Shown here piece by piece: positions 58,289 through 64,000 of a stretch of 64,000 nucleotides of DNA. The notes beneath the pieces were generated by a model. That model was not told where the DNA came from. It saw nothing but the letters and a program-made list of their open reading frames with translations, and did no database searches. The stretch's first letter is position 1. The number at the start of each line of letters is the position of its first letter. The stretch lies in contig NZ_BCWW01000001.1 in NCBI RefSeq assembly GCF_001894785.1, forward strand, positions 186,001 through 250,000, read 5' to 3'. The stretch comes from Rhodococcoides fascians NBRC 12155 = LMG 3623 (lineage in GTDB: Bacteria > Actinomycetota > Actinomycetes > Mycobacteriales > Mycobacteriaceae). Made by a program: the position numbers and the translations under genes.

Positions 58289-60832
58289 ATGTCTGACATC
58301 ACCGAACCGCCGGTCGGGCCCCCGCCGGGCTCGACCACCAACGCCGAGGGCGGCGACCGGATCGATCCGGTCGACATCCAGCAGGAAATGCAGCGCAGCT
58401 ACATCGATTACGCGATGAGCGTCATCGTCGGCCGCGCGCTTCCCGAGGTCCGCGACGGTCTCAAGCCGGTGCACCGACGTGTGCTGTACGCGATGTACGA
58501 CTCGGGCTTCCGTCCCGACCGTAGCTACGTGAAATCCGCACGACCCGTTGCCGAAACGATGGGTAACTACCATCCCCACGGCGACACCTCGATCTACGAC
58601 GCGCTCGTGCGTCTGGCTCAGCCGTGGTCGATGCGGTACCCACTGGTCGACGGCCAGGGCAACTTCGGCTCCCGCGGCAACGACGGCGCCGCCGCCATGC
58701 GATACACCGAAGCACGCCTGACTCCGCTCGCCATGGAGATGCTGCGCGACATCGACGAGGAAACCGTCGACTTCATCCCCAACTACGACGGCAAAACCCA
58801 AGAGCCGACGGTACTTCCGTCGCGTGTGCCGAACCTGTTGATGAACGGCTCCAACGGTATCGCCGTCGGTATGGCCACCAACATTCCGCCGCACAACCTG
58901 CGTGAACTCGGCGACGCGGTGTTCTGGGCTCTCGACAACTTCGAGGCCGACGAGGAAGCGACTCTCGCGGCCTGCATGGAACGCGTCAAGGGTCCCGACT
59001 TCCCCACCCACGGACTCATCGTCGGCGGCCAGGGAATTCAGGATGCGTACTCGACCGGCCGCGGTTCGATCCGCATGCGCGGCGTCGTCGAGATCGAGGA
59101 AGATTCCAACGGTCGCACGACGATCGTCATCACCGAACTGCCCTTCCAGGTCAACCCCGACAACCTGATCACCTCGATCGCCGAGCAGGTCCGTGACGGC
59201 AAGTTGTCCGGTATCTCGAAGATCGACGACGAGTCCTCGGACCGCGTCGGTATGCGCATCGTCGTGACGATCAAGCGCGACGCCGTCGCCAAGGTCGTGC
59301 TCAACAACCTCTACAAGCACTCGCAGCTGCAGACCAGCTTCGGTGCCAACATGCTCTCGATCGTCGACGGCGTGCCGCGCACCCTGCGGCTCGATCAGAT
59401 GATCCGGTACTACGTCACTCACCAACTCGACGTCATCGTTCGTCGTACGCGGTACCGCCTGCGCAGAGCCGAGGAGCGGGCCCACATTCTGCGCGGTCTC
59501 GTGAAGGCGCTCGACGCGTTGGACGAGGTCATCGCCCTCATCCGTGCGTCGCAGACGGTCGATCTCGCCAAGCAGGGCTTGATCGATCTGCTCGACATCG
59601 ACGAGATCCAGGCGCAGGCAATTCTCGACATGCAGCTGCGGCGCCTCGCAGCCCTCGAGCGCCAGAAGATCATCGACGAGTTGGCCGAACTCGAACGCAC
59701 CATCGCCGACCTGCAGGACATTCTGGCCAAGCCGGAGCGTCAGCGTCAGATCGTGCGAGACGAACTGGCCGAGATCGTCGAGAAGTTCGGCGACGACCGT
59801 CGCACGCGCATCATCGCTGCCGACGGCGACGTCAACGACGAAGATCTGATCGCCCGGGAGAACGTGGTCGTCACGATCACCGAGACCGGATACGCCAAGC
59901 GCACCAGAACCGATCTGTACCGGTCGCAGAAGCGCGGCGGCAAGGGCGTGCAGGGAGCAGGCCTCAAGCAGGACGACATCGTCAGCAAGTTCTTCGTCTG
60001 CTCGACGCACGACTGGATCCTGTTCTTCACCACCAAGGGACGCGTCTACCGGGCCAAGGCGTACGAGCTGCCCGAGGCCAACCGCACTGCGCGCGGACAG
60101 CACGTCGCGAACCTGCTGGCGTTCCAGCCCGACGAACGCATCGCGCAAGTCATCCAGATCAAGACCTACGAAGATGCTCCCTACCTGGTGCTCGCCACCA
60201 AGGGCGGTCTGGTCAAGAAGTCGCGTCTGACCGACTTCGACTCCAACCGCAGCGGCGGCATCGTGGCCGTCAACCTCCGCGGTGAGGACGAGCTGGTCGG
60301 GGCAGTTCTGGCATCGTCCGACGACGACCTGCTGCTCGTCTCGGCTCAAGGCCAATCGATCCGATTCTCGGCCACCGACGAGGTACTGCGACCCATGGGC
60401 CGCGCCACCTCCGGTGTCCAGGGCATGCGCTTCAACGGCGAAGACGAGCTGCTCTCGCTCAACGTGGTCAGCGAGAACAAGTTCCTGCTGGTCGCGACGT
60501 CGGGCGGTTATTCCAAGCGCACCGCGATGGAGGACTACCCGCAGCAGGGCCGCGGCGGAAAGGGAGTACTGACAATCCAGTACGACCCCAAGCGTGGCAC
60601 GCTGGTGGGAGCTCTCATCGTCGACGACGAGGACGAGCTGTACGCCATCACGTCCAGTGGTGGCGTCATCCGAACCGCTGCCAAGCAGGTTCGGAAAGCC
60701 GGCCGACAGACCAAGGGCGTGCGGTTGATGAATCTCGGTGAAGGCGACACACTGCTCGCGATAGCGCGCAACGCCGACGAGATCGAACCGGACGCAGCAG
60801 GTCCCGAAGACGATGCACCGAAGGAGTCGTAA
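58289..60832 (+). CDS. gyrA: DNA gyrase subunit A
   Basis: An 847-residue gyrase A. The breakage-reunion domain has [24 protein letters not shown] near 35, catalytic Tyr in [11 protein letters not shown] near residue 135 and the quinolone-determining region [17 protein letters not shown], with Thr at the position of E. coli Ser83 and Asp at Asp87. The C-terminal beta-pinwheel has [10 protein letters not shown] (GyrA box type). There is no intein, unlike some mycobacterial gyrA genes. ATG at 58289 follows GAGGAG. The DUF3566 gene starts at the base after its stop. Confidence 0.98.
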   Translation: MSDITEPPVGPPPGSTTNAEGGDRIDPVDIQQEMQRSYIDYAMSVIVGRALPEVRDGLKPVHRRVLYAMYDSGFRPDRSYVKSARPVAETMGNYHPHGDTSIYDALVRLAQPWSMRYPLVDGQGNFGSRGNDGAAAMRYTEARLTPLAMEMLRDIDEETVDFIPNYDGKTQEPTVLPSRVPNLLMNGSNGIAVGMATNIPPHNLRELGDAVFWALDNFEADEEATLAACMERVKGPDFPTHGLIVGGQGIQDAYSTGRGSIRMRGVVEIEEDSNGRTTIVITELPFQVNPDNLITSIAEQVRDGKLSGISKIDDESSDRVGMRIVVTIKRDAVAKVVLNNLYKHSQLQTSFGANMLSIVDGVPRTLRLDQMIRYYVTHQLDVIVRRTRYRLRRAEERAHILRGLVKALDALDEVIALIRASQTVDLAKQGLIDLLDIDEIQAQAILDMQLRRLAALERQKIIDELAELERTIADLQDILAKPERQRQIVRDELAEIVEKFGDDRRTRIIAADGDVNDEDLIARENVVVTITETGYAKRTRTDLYRSQKRGGKGVQGAGLKQDDIVSKFFVCSTHDWILFFTTKGRVYRAKAYELPEANRTARGQHVANLLAFQPDERIAQVIQIKTYEDAPYLVLATKGGLVKKSRLTDFDSNRSGGIVAVNLRGEDELVGAVLASSDDDLLLVSAQGQSIRFSATDEVLRPMGRATSGVQGMRFNGEDELLSLNVVSENKFLLVATSGGYSKRTAMEDYPQQGRGGKGVLTIQYDPKRGTLVGALIVDDEDELYAITSSGGVIRTAAKQVRKAGRQTKGVRLMNLGEGDTLLAIARNADEIEPDAAGPEDDAPKES

Positions 60833-62191
60833 GTGAGCACTCCCAACCGGCCTGGCAGCAGGCCCGGCCCCACGGGTGGACCGGACAGCAGGGACGCTGC
60901 GCAGACCGAGCAGCCATCGCGTCCGGCACCCCCCGAAGGTGCCCGACCGGGAAGTCGCCCCCAGCCGGCGACGCGTCCGGCACCCGCGGCCGGGCGAGCA
61001 CCGGCACCGCAGCAGGGTGCTCGGCCACCGGCACGCCCGGCACAAGGTGGTCCGGCCGGCCCGCCTCGCCCGACGCAGGGACCGCCGCCGCAGCGCCCAC
61101 CGGCACCGCAGGGTCAGCCGGCACCTCAGGGACCGGCGCCGCGAGTACCTCAGCAGGGACCGGCACCGCAGGGACCGGCTCAGTCTCGCCCGCCCCAGGC
61201 GGCCAACGGTCGGCCCGGTGAGCCGGGTACCGCAAACGCCGACGGCGGTCGCCCCGCCAACGGCCAGCCGCCGCAGGGTCAGGGACCGTCCGGTCCCGCA
61301 TCGCCGCCGCGTCCCGCCAATGACGCAGCTACGGCCGCCGAGGGGTCGGCCGAGTCGAAGGCTCCGGCACCGACCCAGGCGATACCGACTCAGCGCGGAG
61401 ACGGCCCGCAGGGCGGTTCCGGCACTCCGCCCTGGCAGCGCGGCCCCGGCCAGCGTCCGGCACAGCAGGGGCCCGACGACCGTCAGCAGCCCCAGAACCA
61501 ACCTCAGACGAACCTGTCCGGGCGCGGCACCGCACTGCCGGCAACAGGTGAGTTCGATCGTTCGACAGTGGCAGCTGCAGCCGCCTCGGCAGCGCCGGGC
61601 CAGCGTGAATCGGGCCAGCGTGAATCGGGCGAGCGTGAATCGGGTGAGGACAAGACCGAACGACGCGAGGCAGCGCGGTCGAAGGCGGCCGTGATCGACG
61701 GGCCGACCCGGCACATCGAGCGCAAAGATCTGGCGAAGGACATGCCGGATCTGTCTGCCACCCGGCATCCCGAGCCGACGGCAGCCGATCGCGCAGCCCC
61801 CACCGCTATCACCGCGGTACCCAGCGCGGACGGCGATCCTCTGCGGGCGACGATTCAGATTCGCAAGATCGATCCCTGGTCGACGCTCAAGATCGCTCTG
61901 GTCATCGCTGTGTCGTTGTTCTTCGTGTGGATGGTGGCCGTCGGCCTGCTGTACGCCGTGCTCGACGGCATGGGTGTGTGGGACCGACTCAACAGTGCCT
62001 TCACCGAGATCGTCAACGAATCCGGCGACGGCGGACTCGTCAGCGCCGGTCAGGTGTTCGGCTACGCGGCAGTGATCGGTGTGATCAATGTCGTACTGTT
62101 CACCGCACTCACCACGATCGGTGCCTTCATCTACAACCTGTCGTCGGACTTGGTCGGCGGCGTCGAAGTGACGCTGGCAGATCGCGACTGA
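60833..62191 (+). CDS. DUF3566 membrane protein with long Pro-rich N-terminus
   Basis: A 452-residue protein. Residues 1-250 are very Pro/Gly/Gln/Ala-rich low complexity and an RESG repeat ([16 protein letters not shown], about 259-274) follows. The DUF3566 domain is about 335-450, with two membrane helices (about 350-375 and 408-435) and the family start [15 protein letters not shown]. It is conserved after gyrA (Rv0007 position) with unknown function; a few reports link DUF3566 proteins to envelope or division functions. GTG at 60833 directly follows the gyrA stop. Confidence 0.88.
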   Translation: MSTPNRPGSRPGPTGGPDSRDAAQTEQPSRPAPPEGARPGSRPQPATRPAPAAGRAPAPQQGARPPARPAQGGPAGPPRPTQGPPPQRPPAPQGQPAPQGPAPRVPQQGPAPQGPAQSRPPQAANGRPGEPGTANADGGRPANGQPPQGQGPSGPASPPRPANDAATAAEGSAESKAPAPTQAIPTQRGDGPQGGSGTPPWQRGPGQRPAQQGPDDRQQPQNQPQTNLSGRGTALPATGEFDRSTVAAAAASAAPGQRESGQRESGERESGEDKTERREAARSKAAVIDGPTRHIERKDLAKDMPDLSATRHPEPTAADRAAPTAITAVPSADGDPLRATIQIRKIDPWSTLKIALVIAVSLFFVWMVAVGLLYAVLDGMGVWDRLNSAFTEIVNESGDGGLVSAGQVFGYAAVIGVINVVLFTALTTIGAFIYNLSSDLVGGVEVTLADRD

Positions 62192-62207
62192 CCAGCATGA
62201 ACGACTG

Positions 62208-62246
62208 CCGTATCGGGCCGTTTTGGAAGACAGCGGCCCGATACGG
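62208..62246 (+). terminator. Hairpin after the DUF3566 gene
   Basis: A perfect 13-bp stem (CCGTATCGGGCCG / CGGCCCGATACGG) with a 13-nt loop starting TTTT. It likely ends the gyr operon. TAATCT directly after it (62247-62252) could be the -10 box for tRNA-Ile. Confidence 0.65.
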
Positions 62247-62300
62247 TAATCTCATCCCTCGGTTCGAGGAGAGCAATTCTTCGGCCCGAAGCAGTATCGA

Positions 62301-62374
62301 GGGCCTATAGCTCAGGCGGTTAGAGCGCTTCCCTGATAAGGAAGAGGTCGGAGGTTCAAGTCCTCCTAGGCCCA
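62301..62374 (+). tRNA. ileT: tRNA-Ile (GAT anticodon)
   Basis: The 74-nt gene starts GGGCCTATAGCTCAG and folds as a cloverleaf: acceptor GGGCCTA/TAGGCCC, anticodon loop CTGATAA with GAT, T-loop GTTCAAGTC. CCA is not encoded, so it needs the pcnA product. It follows gyrA as in mycobacteria. Confidence 0.97.
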
Positions 62375-62401
62375 CACCGAACGAACGAAAAGAGGCAGGA
62401 C

Positions 62402-62512
62402 GTGAAAATCCTTCTTCTTGTTGCTTCGGTGGTGATCGCAGTGCTGACAGTATCGAAGGTGCGCTCCACGCGCAGCTCGGAAGGCGTCTGGCACAGCATC
62501 TCCACCGGGTGA
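62402..62512 (+). CDS. DLW-39 family microprotein
   Basis: A 36-residue protein starting MKILLLVASVVIAVLTVSKV and ending EGVWHSISTG: one membrane helix, then a polar tail with Trp. A GTG start at 62402 has AGAGGCAGG as SD. Small DLW-39 proteins occur between tRNA-Ile and tRNA-Ala in many Mycobacteriales and are usually missed by gene callers. The function is unknown. The assignment rests on position, size and layout. Confidence 0.72.
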   Translation: MKILLLVASVVIAVLTVSKVRSTRSSEGVWHSISTG

Positions 62513-62539
62513 CAATCGCTCGGAGAGAACGTGTAAAGT
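62510..62539 (+). promoter_or_regulatory. tRNA-Ala promoter
   Basis: TGACAA (62510-62515) and TAAAGT (62534-62539) are 18 bp apart, 25 bp before the tRNA-Ala gene. The -35 box overlaps the microprotein stop codon. Confidence 0.55.
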
Positions 62540-62564
62540 TCGTGCACGTTCGACAGCAACACCC

Positions 62565-62637
62565 GGGGCCTTAGCTCAGTTGGTAGAGCGCTGCCTTTGC
62601 AAGGCAGATGTCAGGAGTTCGAATCTCCTAGGCTCCA
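62565..62637 (+). tRNA. alaT: tRNA-Ala (TGC anticodon)
   Basis: The 73-nt gene starts GGGGCCTTAGCTCAG; anticodon loop CTTTGCAA with TGC, T-loop GTTCGAATC, acceptor GGGGCCT with AGGCTCC. CCA is not encoded. Confidence 0.97.
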
Positions 62638-62642
62638 CAATC

Positions 62643-62675
62643 AAAAGGACGTCCATTCCGATGGGCGTCCTTTTT
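62643..62675 (+). terminator. tRNA-Ala terminator
   Basis: AAAAGGACG pairs with CGTCCTTTT, with an inner CCAT/ATGG stem, and ends in TTTTT. This is a classic intrinsic terminator 6 bp after the tRNA. Confidence 0.88.
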
Positions 62676-62684
62676 CGTGTCCCC

Positions 62685-62736
62685 CCTCGACTGCCGCTCA
62701 CCCCAAGTCCCCTCGACTGCCCCTCACCCCAAGTCC
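62685..62736 (+). repeat. Two 26-bp tandem repeats
   Basis: 62685-62710 and 62711-62736 differ by one base. Each begins CCTCGACTGCC and ends CACCCCAAGTCC. Confidence 0.85.
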
Positions 62737-62784
62737 ACTAGATGTGACATTGACCCCCGAAAAGTCCACCGAACGTGACATCGA
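62731..62784 (+). repeat. Imperfect 23-bp direct repeats, 31-bp period
   Basis: 62731-62753 and 62762-62784 share AAGTCCAC, then GTGACAT and GA, with four differing bases. They partly overlap the 26-bp repeats. Confidence 0.7.
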
Positions 62785-62957
62785 GTCCCGGCGGAGTGTC
62801 TGGGATGCATCGACCACTGTTGTGACTCGGACCAACCGCTGTCGAGATCGGTGCCCAGATATCCAGATCATTGTTCGATTCGTTTCGCATCACGTCCGCG
62901 GTCCCTAGCGTTCTTCGGGTACAGCAGCGTCGGTTCTCGGATCGACGGGACAGGTCG

Positions 62958-62988
62958 CGACGGCGCACCGCAGGGGGGTGTGCCGTCG
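62958..62988 (+). promoter_or_regulatory. Hairpin in the desaturase upstream region
   Basis: CGACGGCGCAC pairs with GTGTGCCGTCG (one G-U). It lies 67 bp before the desaturase ATG, in a 380-bp gap that otherwise shows only the repeats above. It may be a leader element or an operator. Confidence 0.45.
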
Positions 62989-63055
62989 TTCGATCTCGGC
63001 GTCTCGGATCGGTCTTCGGTTCGGGCGTCTCATATTTCTCGGAGGAGCCCCACAG

Positions 63056-64000
63056 ATGACGCGTGTTCTCGATCATGAAGAGCTGTTGACCGAACTCGAC
63101 GGCACGTTGGAAGCCAACCTGAATCGCCATCTGTCGATGGCGAAGGAATGGCATCCGCATGATTACGTGCCGTGGGATCTGGGTCGCAATTTTGCGGCGA
63201 TGGGCGGAGAGGACTGGTCGCTGGAGCAGTCGTCGTTGTCGGAGTTGGCTCGCACAGCGATGATCACCAATCTGTTGACCGAAGACAATCTGCCGTCGTA
63301 CCACCGCGGTCTGGCCGACAACTTCTCGTTGGACGGAGCCTGGGGCACCTGGGTGGGCCGTTGGACCGCGGAGGAGAACCGTCACGGGATCGTGATGCGC
63401 GACTACTTGGTCGTCACACGCGCCGTCGACCCGGTCGAGCTGGAGCGGGCTCGGATGCACCACATGACGGTCGGTGTCGATGCCCCGATGGACGGCTCCA
63501 ACTTCTTGCATTCGGTGGCGTACGTGACGTTCCAGGAGCTCGCAACACGCGTGTCCCACCGCAACACGGGTCTGGCCTGTGGTGACCCGATCGCCGATCG
63601 AATGCTGGCCCGGGTGGCCGCCGACGAGAATTTGCACATGATCTTCTACCGCAACCTCGGCGAGGCGTCGCTCGACCTGGTCCCGGACCAGATGGTGCGT
63701 GCCATCGCCGATGTCGCGACGGACTTTCAGATGCCGGGACTGAACATGCCGAACTTCCGCAAGAACGCCATGATCCTGGCCAAGCACGGGATCTACGATC
63801 TCCGCCAGCATCTGGACGAGGTGCTGATGCCGGTGCTGCGGAAATGGAACATCTTCGAGCGCAACGACTTCAGTGGAGAGGGCGAACGCGATCGCGATCG
63901 TCTGGCCGCATTCGTCCAGGATCTCGAGGCGAAGGCGACGAAGTTCGAGGAATCACGCGATCGCCTGTTGGCGCGGGAGGCAGCGCGGGCCGAGAAAGCG
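63056..64000 (+). CDS. desA: Acyl-ACP desaturase (DesA-like), 3' end outside window
   Basis: 315 residues are visible and the frame runs off the right edge; the family is about 330-340 long. It is a soluble di-iron enzyme that introduces a double bond into acyl-ACP, for membrane or mycolic acid lipids. The two iron-binding motifs are EENRHG near residue 107 and DENLHM near 194, with FQELATRVSHRNTG near 160. It resembles mycobacterial DesA1 (NFSLDGAWGTWVGRWTAEENRHG region). ATG at 63056 has the SD GGAGGAG. The C-terminal visible part is a charged helix. Confidence 0.92.
   Translation, partial: MTRVLDHEELLTELDGTLEANLNRHLSMAKEWHPHDYVPWDLGRNFAAMGGEDWSLEQSSLSELARTAMITNLLTEDNLPSYHRGLADNFSLDGAWGTWVGRWTAEENRHGIVMRDYLVVTRAVDPVELERARMHHMTVGVDAPMDGSNFLHSVAYVTFQELATRVSHRNTGLACGDPIADRMLARVAADENLHMIFYRNLGEASLDLVPDQMVRAIADVATDFQMPGLNMPNFRKNAMILAKHGIYDLRQHLDEVLMPVLRKWNIFERNDFSGEGERDRDRLAAFVQDLEAKATKFEESRDRLLAREAARAEKA

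Noticed and set aside
58289-60832. Intein in gyrA
   Set aside because: The reading frame is continuous at normal length (847 residues) with an intact Tyr region.
61607-61655. 15-bp tandem repeats in the DUF3566 gene as a repeat element
   Set aside because: They are in-frame RESG codon repeats of a low-complexity protein segment, not a separate element.

Overview
The window is a high-GC actinobacterial chromosome segment spanning the replication origin. From about 24.7 kb to 62.6 kb the gene order is the Mycobacteriales origin block: pcnA, mutT4, a DUF6049 gene, murJ, sigM, anti-sigma gene, trxB, trxA, cwlM, GNAT gene, parB, parA, rsmG, jag, yidC, yidD, rnpA, rpmH, dnaA, dnaN, gnd, recF, dciA-like, gyrB, gyrA, DUF3566 gene, tRNA-Ile, tRNA-Ala. 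The gnd gene between dnaN and recF, the codon use and the protein sequences fit Rhodococcus in the broad sense (Rhodococcus/Rhodococcoides). Genus is inference; no 16S gene is present.

Left part (1-24.7 kb): an accessory and housekeeping mix. It holds a PhoX-type phosphatase cut by the window edge, a divergent LysR/MFS pair, a thioesterase-like protein, a glucosylglycerate hydrolase, DinB-like and SDR proteins, a one-domain LuxR regulator, a double TetR protein, a membrane molybdenum oxidoreductase with its cytochrome b, a PNPOx-like protein, a secreted lipase, leuS, an SdpI/DUF1648 membrane pair, a BASS-type transporter, glutamate decarboxylase, yqgE, a TetR/epimerase pair with paired operator-like palindromes, another MFS protein and a secreted DUF4185 (arabinanase-type) protein. 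A dispersed hairpin-like repeat sits in three of the convergent gene junctions.

Origin part (24.7-62 kb): cell-wall and redox genes (murJ with a pseudokinase, sigM and its anti-sigma gene, trxB/trxA, cwlM) lead into the leftward segregation operon rsmG-parA-parB. Between rsmG and jag, where related genomes usually have the genes nearly adjacent, about 2.6 kb carries no convincing gene but holds five ParB-site palindromes. Two more lie in the 5' coding ends of parA and rsmG. Next come jag-yidC-yidD-rnpA-rpmH (leftward) and dnaA-dnaN-gnd-recF-dciA (rightward), with DnaA boxes upstream of dnaA and an oriC-type region between dnaA and dnaN. A two-gene metalloprotein/ferredoxin-reductase operon is inserted before gyrB-gyrA.

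Right end (62-64 kb): a DUF3566 membrane protein, tRNA-Ile, a 36-residue DLW-39 family microprotein, tRNA-Ala with a promoter and terminator, a short repeat region, and the 5' part of an acyl-ACP desaturase running off the window. I saw no insertion sequence, prophage or CRISPR array.
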